This document shows positions 12,784 through 23,600 of a stretch of 64,000 nucleotides of DNA, piece by piece (the first letter of the stretch is position 1; the number at the start of each line of letters is the position of its first letter). This stretch comes from Omphiscola glabra. Lineage: Eukaryota > Mollusca > Gastropoda > Lymnaeidae. The notes beneath the pieces are model-generated. The model made no database searches. It was not told where the DNA came from and saw nothing but the letters and a program-made list of their open reading frames with translations. The stretch is from contig OZ024809.1 of NCBI GenBank assembly GCA_964017045.1, positions 14,204,307 through 14,268,306 on the forward strand. Direction: 5' to 3'. The translations under genes and the position numbers were made by a program.

Positions 12784-13655
12784 GTGCAAAGCTCCAAACG
12801 TTTCACATGTGTATCTCTGCCGGGAAGTTCGTCACACCAGGCGCTAGTGTAACTATCACAACACACATCTGCGTCATGGAGTACCCCCTCCCTGGACCAG
12901 TCGTCGCCCTGCTCCAGCAAGAGAGGGCGTCCATGACTCCGAAATCGTACTTCATCAGTTCTGGGAAGAAATCTATCAAGATCACCCTGGTTTACGCTAA
13001 GGGGGAGGAGCCTCCGGAAAGCGTGTCGTCGTCGTCAAGGGAGAGGAAAAAATCACGTCACGTGGCGTCTTCGAAACCGCCGAGCAAGGCGACACCGCGA
13101 AGGACGAGGTCGAAAAATCTCTCGGAGTCGTCGAGTTCCACGGGGAACGACCAGCCGTCTGGCAGCTCACCGCCGAGTGACGCCGACCAGCCGTCGTCCA
13201 GCCCCGAGCTGCCACTGCAGGAGGAGCACCACAATGGTCGAGAGCGCATGTCCACGGTGGACAGTGGTCATCCGTCTTCCTCCGGAACTGTTTGCCACGA
13301 CAACTACCCACAGACGGAAAGCGGGTCGGACGACGAGGAAGAATGTGGGTCGGGGAGTTCCTCGTCGGAGTGTGAGAAGCCGAGGACCCCCGGTCGAGAC
13401 ATCGCCGTGCCAGCGTCATCCGTGGGGCCAGGGGAGACGCCGTCGGCGAGGCGGGACGAAATCTGGCAGACGTGGACGAGGATCCCGAGAACGCAAGCCC
13501 TCACCCGGCGACTGCTGGCGCCACCCATCACTTCCGTCCGACGCTCACTGTCGCCATCTACCGGTCCAGTCCAGCGCAATGTTACACCCAGTGCCTCGCA
13601 ACGCAGACCGCGCCTCCACGAGGGCGTGTCTTGGGACGGTTCGGGAAATTTATGA
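12784..13655 (+). CDS. Probable coding exon of an unidentified Ser-rich protein
   Basis: An open frame runs from a good acceptor (GTCGATTTCCAG, ending 12783) to a TGA ending at 13655. The first in-frame ATG is at 12807, giving up to 282 residues, but the exon may start upstream of this. Residues about 1-72 look like a folded segment ending SYFISSGKKSIKITLVYAK. The rest is low complexity: Ser/Pro/Arg/Lys-rich, then an acidic stretch (ESGSDDEEEC), then basic Arg-rich sequence, as in disordered nuclear or regulatory proteins. The block is clearly richer in GC than its AT-rich surroundings, which fits coding sequence but also inflates chance ORFs. I do not recognise the family. No partner exon could be placed upstream, and a hAT MITE begins 44 bp downstream of the stop. 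It could be a terminal exon, a single-exon gene or a decayed gene. Confidence 0.45.
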
Positions 13656-13698
13656 CAAGAGATGATGAAGGAAATCTTTGGGTGAAGGTTGTACAGGC

Positions 13699-13768
13699 CA
13701 GAGGCGTAGTTAGAGTGTTTGGCGCCCGGGGACATGCGTCCCCTCCGCCCCCCCTAGCTACGCCTCTG
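13699..13768. mobile_element. Very short hAT MITE, 70 bp
   Basis: Ends CAGAGGCGTAGTTAG and CTAGCTACGCCTCTG; little more than the two inverted repeats. It lies 44 bp after the stop of the Ser-rich ORF. Confidence 0.8.
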
Positions 13769-14061
13769 GTAACAAGATTTGTTTTATTTTGGGGGGATTG
13801 CGCTGCGGCTCAACGGGGGCAGCTCATGGGGCTGTCGGTTTCAATGACGCTTTAACAAAAAAAAAAGGAACAATGGAGTTACTCTTTTTATAATTTCAGC
13901 CAGATGATTTAGCGTAGAGTTAGGCTGAGTTGGGAGGTTGTTATCCTACAAAATCTTACACCGATATATCTGTGAATGCTCAATATATATTTTCAATCTT
14001 TGTGGTGTTATCCCACTATTAAACAAAAGCTCTCAATTTGAGTTCAATAAATCATCTTTAA

Positions 14062-14278
14062 ATGGGGTCGGTCAATGGGGTCGGTCAATGGGGTCGGTCA
14101 ATGGGGTCGGTCAATGGGGTCGGTCAATGGGGTCTGTCAATGGGGTCGGTCAATGGGGTCTGTCAATGGGGTCGGTCAATAGGGTCGGTCAATAGGGTCG
14201 GTCAATGGGGTCGGTCAATAGGGTCGGTCAATAGGGTCGGTCAATGGGGTCGGTCAATAGGGTCGGTCAATGGGGGAA
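14062..14278. repeat. Minisatellite, 13 bp x about 17
   Basis: Unit GGGGTCGGTCAAT, with GGGG/AGGG variants. Confidence 0.95.
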
Positions 14279-14344
14279 TAATGATGCTCTAAAAAAAAAA
14301 AACTGACGTGAATTTTTAAAAACTGGAGATACCCGCTAAATACG

Positions 14345-14680
14345 AACATAGGGGTGAGTGGAGTGGATTTGGAGTGGCAAGAGTGGGGTGGGGGAGTGGA
14401 CATTGTTGATTTGGAGTGGCAAGAGTGGGGGTGGGGGGAGTGGACATTGATTTGGAGGGGCAAGAGTGGGGGTGGGGGGAGTGGACATTGATTTGGAGTG
14501 GCAAGAGTGGGGGTGGCGGGAGTGGACATTGATTTGGAGGGGCAAGAGTGGGGTGGGTGGAGTGGACATTGATTTAGAGGGGCAAGAGTGGGGTGGGTGG
14601 AGTGGACATTGATTTAGAGGGGCAAGAGTGGGGGGAGTGGAAATTGATTTGGAGTGGCAAGAGTGGGGTGGGGGCTGATA
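14345..14680. repeat. G-rich minisatellite, about 36-41 bp x 8-9
   Basis: Units of GTGGACATTGATTTGGAG followed by GGCAAGAGTGGGGGTGGG. Strong G/C strand asymmetry. Confidence 0.9.
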
Positions 14681-15187
14681 TTTAACTTCAATATTGATAT
14701 CCAGTTTACACACACCAAGACAACTCTACCCACATACAGCTTTAGTGCTGGTGACACCTAGGTCCTATATGATTTACACCAAGTTTTCAGATTTATGTAT
14801 GCGAACTACGCATTAGTCCGACCAGATGGTTAAATATCTGTACATACACGCTACATATTAGTTTTGCTATTATAGATGGGTATACAAACTAAGCTGGATA
14901 ATAGAATCCAGGGAAATTCCAAATAAGCATCTGTGGTAAGTGTTTGCGAAAAATTGACAGTAAGGAGAATTGCGCAAAAATTTGATACACCATAGGGTAA
15001 GTCGATTGTTGGGGGCTGTCGTGAACCCTTCTTCACCGTTAGAGATGGTTGGATTTTTAAATTAAGTTTTGGAGATGGTGGGATTTGAAAATTATATTTT
15101 AGGCATGGTGGGACATTTAGCTCTTTTTGGGATTGTATGAGACTTCTTGTGTGTAGGGATATTAAGACTTTTTTTTTTTTGGTGATG

Positions 15188-15373
15188 CAGTGGCGTAGCT
15201 AGAGTGTTTGGCGCCCGGGGACAAGATTCATTTTAAAGCTCCTACCTTTCTTTTTTCATCTCTCAGATCCATTATTTTCATCAATAGAATAATATCAAAG
15301 CACATTTTGGCGCCCCTAACTAGTCTGACGCCCGGGGACAACTGCCCCCTCTGCCCCCTTAGCTGCGCCTCTG
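15188..15373. mobile_element. hAT MITE (CAGTGGCGTAG family)
   Basis: Ends CAGTGGCGTAGCTAG and TTAGCTGCGCCTCTG; the interior TTGGCGCCCGGGGACA is shared with 13699-13768. The target duplication is poorly preserved. Confidence 0.8.
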
Positions 15374-15559
15374 TGGGGATAGGGGCTATTACGTTGGTTT
15401 AAAAAAAAAGACTTATCAATATATTTTACTGTATAGACCTTATATTATATTAACGAATATTTAAAAAAATAAATGCATAGCACTACATCATGCGTGATGA
15501 TTTCATGTCCCAGCTAAGGATATGACATGGACATGGGACATATCCCAAATTTAGGTCAA

Positions 15560-15770
15560 GCATGCACATTGGACATGTTCTCCCATCTTTAAATTTAACA
15601 TGAGCATTGGACACATCCAATCTTTAAATTTAACATGAGCATTGGACATATCCCATTTTAAAATTTAACATGAACATTGGACACATCCAATCTTTAAATT
15701 TAACATGAGCATTGGACATATCCCATTTCAAAATTTAACATGAGCACTGGACATATCCCAGCTCTAGATA
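15560..15770. repeat. Minisatellite, about 35 bp x 5
   Basis: Units of AAATTTAACATGAGCATTGG plus ACATATCCCAT. Confidence 0.85.
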
Positions 15771-15989
15771 CCCCCATGGGCAATGGACATTTCGAATTAA
15801 AAGAGCCCCCCCCTTAAGGTAATGTATCCTTCCCATCTATAGAAAGCCCATGGACATAGGGGCATTTCTCAGCAATATATCTCCCATGTACGCTATGGTT
15901 TTATTAGCATCCCAGCTATAGATCACCAATGGTTGTCATGGTTTCCTGAGAGATTTATATGCAAAATAGCTCTTACGTGGGTTTCATGA

Positions 15990-16170
15990 TTACATGAGAT
16001 GTTTCCCAGCTATATATCTCACACTGCTGCCATGATTCTATAAGATGTTTCCCGGCTATAGATCTCACACTGGTGCCATGATTCCATGAGATGTTTCCCA
16101 GCTTTAGGTCTCACACTGGTGCCATGATTCCATGAGATGTTACCCAACTATAGATCTCACACGGTTGGCT
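15990..16170. repeat. Minisatellite, about 46 bp x 3-4
   Basis: Units of TCTCACACTGGTGCCATGAT plus GAGATGTTTCCCAGCTATAG. Confidence 0.85.
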
Positions 16171-16475
16171 CATCTCTGCGCGAACATTGATTTCTGAAGT
16201 TCTCAAGGCGTATAATTCCCCCCCGCCCCCCCCCCCCGAGTTCGTTTCCATACTACATAATGGGAGACAATTTGTATTGGCATTTTATGTGGAGCTACTC
16301 TGTTTCTCCGCTGCTTGCATTACTCGCCCCTGACAACACAAAGCCCTTTTATTTCGTGGGAATAGTCGTCTAAACGCCATGAATTAAACCTGGCAAGCCT
16401 CAAATGTATTTACACAAGGAACTGTAACTGAAAGACGGAGGGTATTATTGGAAGCAATCTTTAGATGGATGAGTT

Positions 16476-16857
16476 AATGGACTACGATGAGTCGATTGTT
16501 TTGTCACGTGATACGTGTAAAAACAAGTAAGACTTCCGGGAGCCTGTCTGCAACACACTAGTCGCTCAAAAATTTTTCTTCAAACAACTTTCTTCCTTTA
16601 ATCATAACTGAATTATAATTATTGTCACATTTAATGAATGTCATTTAAAGAAACGCGTGTATTCAAGAATATTTTGAAAAGTAAAATTTTTAATTCACAC
16701 TGGGGAAGCGCTAATGGAGACAAACATTTTGCTTTAGAATTAATGATAATGGCAATGGCTGATCAGCTGTTATGTGTTGTTATGTGTAGCAGAAAGCCTA
16801 CCAATGGCTGGTACGTATCACGTGACAAAACAAGGAAGTGACTCATCGTAGTCCATT
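16476..16857. mobile_element. TIR element of unknown family
   Basis: AATGGACTACGATGAGTC at the left pairs with GACTCATCGTAGTCCATT at the right; inner TTGTCACGTGATACGT pairs with ACGTATCACGTGACAA. Non-coding. It lies 70 bp from the foldback element. Confidence 0.75.
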
Positions 16858-16925
16858 GGTGGATTAGTCTTGTTTAAGAGAAATGGGACTTCTATTAATA
16901 GTTTACGGTACTAGCGGGGAGAGAC

Positions 16926-17202
16926 TGCGATCAGGTAAGAAGAATGGAAATAAGTGAAACAAATTTTGGAAAAACCTGGGGAAAAAAATGCAACAAAACA
17001 ACGAACGTGTCGGCAATAAGCCTTCTTCGGCGAATAAACAACAGTGAAAACTGAATAAAATAAAAGCACTTTTTTAAATTTAATTATGTTTTTACTGTTG
17101 TTTGATTGCTTATTGCCGACACGTTCGTTGTTTTGTGGCTAAATTTTGTCAGGTTTTCCCAACATTTGTTTCGCTTATTTCCAATTTTCTCACCTGATTG
17201 CA
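16926..17202. mobile_element. Foldback (hairpin) element with arms of about 95 bp
   Basis: The left arm (TGCGATCAGGTAAGAAG, GGAAATAAGTGAAACAAA, AACGAACGTGTCGGCAATAA) pairs with the right arm (TTATTGCCGACACGTTCGTT, TTTGTTTCGCTTATTTCC, CACCTGATTGCA). A right-arm-like fragment recurs at 3688-3770. Confidence 0.8.
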
Positions 17203-18242
17203 TTAAAAAAACATATCTTCCTGTCATTTGATTCACTTCCGGTTTTTATAAACTAGCGTTTCTCAAATCTGTGACGTAATTCTAGCATATTAATAATTAA
17301 TGTAATTCCAATTCCAACATATACAAATGGCGGACATTATAAAAAGAGTACTTATCACAAACTGTGTTTGGAGTGCGTTCACACCCAAAGGAGACAATGC
17401 AACAATTTCCTTCCTCAATTCTCAAAACTTTAAATAAAGAAATTTACGTTGATGAAATTTTATTTATTTAAAAAAAAAAAAAATTAAAAAAAAAGGCAAT
17501 AAATATTTGTGTGGCGAAGTTTTCGTCAAGTAATACAACTCAAATAAAATTGTAACAAAACATAGTTCACTTGAGTTTTTCGTTCTTATTTTTTGTTCGT
17601 TGCGTTTGTATTTTACCTAGGCCTGCTGTATACCACTCTCCTCTGTCATTGAAAATATGCATTGTCCTATTGAATGAAATGTCATAATCTGAAGGTTTTT
17701 TTAAGCGTCATACACAATCATGTCGTATGAAAACTATTTACTGGCAAATCGAAAAACATAATAATAATGGTTACCGGAAATTTGATCGAGAGAAATTTCG
17801 TCGACGGAAAATTGATCGACGGAAATTTGTTCGAACGGAAATTTGGTCGAATCTTTTTTTCAGTTCACACGTTAAAATATTCGTCAAATTTCTTTTTGAA
17901 CGCACCTTACTATATAGTAAAACAAAATAATGGGGAGGAAGGAGGATTGTCGTTTTAAAATATATATAGTTACGCAAGTCTTACATTTGGAGTTGGTATC
18001 GACAATCCAGGAAACGGATAATCAACACCGAGTACAAAAATGAGTGTTTTTACGAAAGATAAAAATCGTTGCACTTTAGTTAGTTTCAAAACACGTAACA
18101 AATTCAGATTATAAGCTTCCGTTGGAGGTCTCAGAATTTCGGTAGGTCCCCGGGCATAACAAGAATATCAACACCAGTTTTAAGGATTTTTTCCCCCTTC
18201 TTTCTTACGTTAGACTGGTTTCTGCCAAATAAAAAAAGACGG

Positions 18243-18323
18243 GTGCAAAGCAAGACTGTGTAAGCTGGCTGAATAAAGCACCATTCATTGGTTCCACAGT
18301 GATTCCAAAAATAGGTGTGAATG
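18243..18323 (+). repeat. Dispersed repeat, copy 1
   Basis: Shares GTGCAAAGCAAGACTGT, AAGCACCAT, ATTGGTT and GTGTGAAT in order with 20201-20280. Confidence 0.6.
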
Positions 18324-18399
18324 GCAAAAAAAAAAACAAAAAAAAAAAAAACATAGTCTTTTGAATGTTTGCTCAAGTAGTAAAACTACGGCAAAGTGC

Positions 18400-18581
18400 T
18401 ACCGTATTTTACGGACTATAAGACGCACTTTTTTCTTCGACAAATTGCCTCCGAATTTCAGGTCCGTCTTATACTCGAAATTAATATAAAAATGGTAAAA
18501 ATGTTATATAAAAAAAAAATTGCTTAAAACTTAAGCTGCATCTTATAGTTCGCAGTGTCTTATAGTCCGTAAAATACGGTA
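18400..18581. mobile_element. MITE of the TACCGTATTTTACGG family, copy 2
   Basis: Same inverted ends as 9765-9921, with an extra partial duplication (CTTATAGTTCGCAGTGT) just inside the right end. Confidence 0.85.
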
Positions 18582-18713
18582 TTGGATTCGAAGTTGAAGT
18601 TGTGACATCATAAGGTCGTTTGGGAACTATTCACATACCCTTGATCATTGAATTAAGGACTATGTCAATGCTAGAGCCTTAATGTCAACATTCTACAATG
18701 ACAGCCCAATCAT

Positions 18714-18800
18714 GGCAATGGCTGTTTTTGCAATGGCTGTTTTTGCAATGGCTGTTTTTGCAATGGCTGTTTTTGCAATGGCTGTTTTTGCAATGGCTGT
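18714..18800. repeat. Minisatellite, 15 bp x about 6
   Basis: Unit GCAATGGCTGTTTTT. Confidence 0.95.
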
Positions 18801-20200
18801 TGTTATTTTAAATTAGAGAACCTTCGTTTATGGAAATAAAATAGTCAAGAAGAAGAAGACCAGGATGTAAATAGAATACGTCATTAATTTATTATACAAA
18901 AAATAGAAATATCTTCTCATGCAAAGTACACAACAAACACATGAAAATGTACACAACAAACACATGAAATGTACACAGGAAACACATCTTTTGGTACGGC
19001 AAGTATCAAAAGTAAAATCATTTGCAAAAATTGGGATAACATTTCCAACATATGGAAGAATTTCATGAAAATAAACACAGTTTTTCATGATGATGGAAAC
19101 ATATCTAACATACTAGCTACATTGGTCTTAAAAATTGCCATTATTTCTTATAAAACTAGAATTGTATGTGAAAGCGTTTTCCTCATTAAACCACAGCAAA
19201 TCTCTATTTTCAGTGGCTTGATATTTAAAAGCGCAAATCAAAATAAAAGAAGAAAGCCACTAAAAAAAAAACCACCACTATTTAGTAATATTTAAAATTA
19301 ACCTCCAATGTCAAAATAATTAGTTCTGTTCTAGCCTATATAAAGATATAAACAAATATATCAAATTCTATGTACGTCATTCACTATGGTTAAAAAAAAT
19401 GCTTCAAAATGTTTAAAGAAAAATTTTTCATCCTATTCTTCAGGAATCAAACAGGCAAGCATGCACGTTGAAAACGGATGTAAAATAAAATCAATTAAAT
19501 GTAGAAGATCAGATGTTTTGAGTCAACTTCCCTCATCAAAATAACATGTTCCTATTTATTAAATGTAAGTGTCATCATAATTATGTACATGCTCCACATT
19601 GTTGTGTATGAAGAAGGGAATGTTATGTAAAGTTCAACAAACGTATAAAAGCATATTATATAAAACAAATAGTCTTCTTATTGCTATCTCATTAAAAAAA
19701 AAACTCTTAAGGAAAAAAAAAACAGCTCTCTGCATTCCTAAAAATTAAACCCCTTTTTTTTTTGGTCCTGCTAATGAGTAATCATATCTCTTTGTATGAG
19801 TCTCATCCTTCTACATACAGGCCCCATGAAGATCCTATATGAGGGCTATCTGTTCAAATCTAATACATGGATGGTAACACACTGAGTTGTGTTCTGGATG
19901 CTGGATTGCACATTTGAAAAGAAATACTCTTTATTATTGGATTCAAGTTTGAAACAAATCATAACCACGACTTTTTTTTTTTTTGCACCAAAAACTGAAT
20001 CGTCTTGCTAAATTTTTACAACCATTTGTTGTAACTTAATATAAATGTCTTGTGTTCAAACTGTTTAATTTATGTGCTGAAAATGTACAATGCAATAAAA
20101 AAAACACATTTCCAGTTGTTTGAATCAATAAAAAAATCTTATCTTATCTTAGAAAGTAAAATAGCTTCTAACAAGGTGTTCTGTCAACTGAAGAAACAAT

Positions 20201-20280
20201 TGTGCAAAGCAAGACTGTCGGCTGATAGAGTTAAGCACCATAAATTGGTTCTCAATGATTTCAGAATGTATGTGTGAATA
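20201..20280 (+). repeat. Dispersed repeat, copy 2
   Basis: Second copy of 18243-18323, in the 3' flank of DIPK2. Confidence 0.6.
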
Positions 20281-20697
20281 AAAATTTTTCCTTAGAGCAC
20301 AGTAACCACTTCAATTTTTCTACACAACCATTGACTGTTTATTTCTGATCTATACACGCAGGTACATACACAAAGTTTTTTAAAATTCATAAACATGCTC
20401 TTCCAAGATTTTCTACCAAGTTCGTTTACATTTGGCTAATTTCATTTACAAATCTAATGATTAGCACAACTCAATCACAACACCTTGTTGTTTTTTATTT
20501 TATTTTTTATTTGGAGGACACCTTAGTTTTTCAGTTTTACATTTCCTTAAATAGCTTTCCAAGCATCCATTTTCTACTAGTGTCCGATTTCCTATCTCAG
20601 TTACATTTAAACACACATCACACCCTCCCACCCATCACACACCGCATTCTGACAGGCACACACATTTCTGGATGAAATGTCTCAGTTCTCAAACACC

Positions 20698-23600
20698 TCA
20701 GACTTCCCTCCCAAGCTTGGTCTGACCGTTGTCGTTGACCTCCCTCCCTTGCTTGGTCTCACTGTGAACTTTCTTCCCATCCTTCAGTGCATCCAGGGCG
20801 TGGATAATTTTATCTTTGACTTTCCATCTGCCTTCTTTGTGCTGGGGTCTTGCACATTCTTCAAGAAGATTTTCTATTGGGAAATTTTTAAAAAACTTTT
20901 TATAGAGCTTAAAACAACCAAGCTTGTTTTAAAGTCAATAATGTTTACTCATTATAAAAGATGATTAAGCTGAACTCCAGGTGTCTTCAACCCTCGAAAC
21001 GTTGACAAAAAAATCTGATGATCCCAATGCTAATAAATCTGCTGATCCCATTGCTAATAAATCTGCTGATCCCAATGCTAATAAATCTGATGATCCCATT
21101 GCTAATAAATATGATGATCCCATTGCTAATAAATATGCTGATCCCATTGCTAATAAATATGATGATCCCATTGCTAATAAATATGATGATCCCATTGCTA
21201 ATAAATCTGCTGATCCCAATCCTAATAAATCTGCTGATCCCATTGCTAATAAATCTGCTGATCCCAATGCTAATAAATCTGCTGATCCCATTGCTAATAA
21301 ATCTGCTGATCCCATTGCTAATAAATCTGCTGATCCCATTGCTAATAAATCTGATGATCCCATTGCTAATAAATATGATGATCCCATTGCTTAATAAACC
21401 TGATGTTCCCAATGCTAATAAATTTGATAATCCCATTGCTAATAAATCTGCTGATCCCAATGCTAATAAATCTGCTGATCCCATTGCTAATAAATCTGCT
21501 GATCCCATTACTAATAAATCTGCTGATCCTATTGCTAATAAATCTCCTGATCCCATTGGTAAAATCTTATTATCCCATTGCATCTGCATGTGATCATCTT
21601 GACTTACTCAGGTCCCAATAATCTTCAGCTTCTATTGGCATGTCATGCAGAAACCCATTGGGCATTCTGTCCTCCACAGCGTAGTGAGACAACAGGTTCC
21701 TACAGATGGCATTGTAGTTGTGGTCGCTGTTCACGTGGGTGCACATCTCGTCTGCATTGAAAATGAGGCAGTTCTTCCCATCGCACTCACTGAATGGTGC
21801 TTCCAGCGGCTCATTCCAGCCTTTAGGCTTTTCTGTGGTTACATTCAAATGTACATACAAATTTAGGATTTTAAAAAATTGTTTAAAAAAAATAATTAAA
21901 ATACGAATTAGAACTTTGATTTCTAGGAAAGATGTCAACCTTAGAAAAAAAACAAGAATTTGAACATTGATTTCTTGTAAAGATGTCAACCTTAGAAAAA
22001 ACAAGAATTTGAACTTCGATTTCTTGGAAAGATGTCAACCTTAGAAAAAAACAAGAATTTGAACTTCGATTTCTTGGAAAGATGTCAACCTTAGAAAAAA
22101 ACAAGAATTTGAACTTAGATTTCTTGGAAAGATGTCAACCTTAGAAATCCATCCAGTAACCACTATAAGATTTAAAATAAACAGTAGAACTTGCTTAATA
22201 AAACCCTTGATTTAAAATATCTTAAAATTTGGTTGGGATATTCAGGATGTAGGCAACTGATATAACAAAACCGTACCAAATGCACCAGACAATCAACAGA
22301 ACTAAGGTAAGTAAAAATGTTGTACCCACTTGCTTGTATGGCAAGCTTGTCCACAACGATGATATTTTCAAGGTCGACGACGGTAACTTTTCCGCTGGGG
22401 TCCACAACAAAGTTTTCCAGGTTGACGTCCGTCAGGTACAGGCCAAAGTCGGACATCGTGGTCAACTTTTCTGCAATTTTCATCAGTTCATATGCAATGT
22501 TGGCCTGCGGTCCAAAACAAGCTTTATGTAAACATCAGAAGATGTAAAGACTGTGTAACTAATTTGATAAACCGAGTCAAGGCTTCCTATTTTGTCTGAC
22601 TGAGTGAAGACTTCCTATTTTGTCTGACTGAGTGAAGATTTCCTATTGTCTGACTGAGTCAAGACTTCCTATTTTCTGACTGAGTCAAGATTTCCTATTG
22701 TCTGACTGAGTCAAGACTTCCTATTTTGTCTGATTGAGTCAAGACTTCCTATTGTCTGACTGAGTCAAGACTTCTTATTTTCTGACTGAGTCAAGACTTC
22801 CTATTTTGTCTGACTGAGTCAAGACTTCCTATTTTGTCTGACTGAGTCAAGGCTTCCTATTGTCTGACTGAGTCAAGACTTCCTATTTTGTCTGACTGAG
22901 TCAAGACTTCCTATTGTCTGACCGAGTCAAGACTTCCTATTTTGTCTGAGTGAAGACTTCCTATTGTCTGACTGAGTCAAGACTTCCTATTTTCTGACTG
23001 AGTCAAGACTTCCTATTTTCTGACTGAGTCAAGACTTCCTATTGTCTGACTGAGTCAAGACTTCCTATTTTCTGACTGAGTCAAGATTTCCTATTGTCTG
23101 ACTGAGTCAAGACTTCCTATTGTCTGATTGAGTCAAGACTTCCTATTTTCTGACTGAGTCAAGACTTCCTATTGTCTGACTGAGTCAAGACTTCCTATTG
23201 TCTGACTGAGTCAAGGCTTCCTATTGTCTTGGATTCAAAATCCAAGTAACACCGCACAAGTCCTCCACCATAAATATGATTCAAATAGCTTGCAGAGTTT
23301 AATGAGCTAAGCCATACTGGGGCAAAAACATAGCAGTCAAGTGGTGCTAAACTCACTCTTTTGTGAAACGAGGAGGTGCTAAGCTTACTCTTTTGTGAAA
23401 GAAGTAGGTGCTAAACTTACTATTTTGTGATAGGAGTAGGTGCTAAAATTACTCTTATGTGAAAGGAGTAGGTGCTAAACTTACTCTTATGTGAAAGGAG
23501 GATGAAACAAACTCAGACAGTGGTCGGCCGGAATCCTCAACTATAACAACTCGTCCACATGATCCAATGTAATCAGGAAAGGGCCACCCTTCAGATTTGG

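Larger units (their letters stand above)
17203..20697. other. 3' flank of DIPK2 and intergenic sequence
   Basis: AT-rich, with one MITE, a 15-bp minisatellite and a two-copy dispersed repeat. A minus-strand AATAAA at 20338-20343 could serve DIPK2, with low confidence. Confidence 0.5.

Noticed and set aside
20965..21621. ORFs of 137-200 codons on both strands at the 24-bp array
   Set aside because: Periodicity artefact inside DIPK2 intron 4; open in several frames at once.
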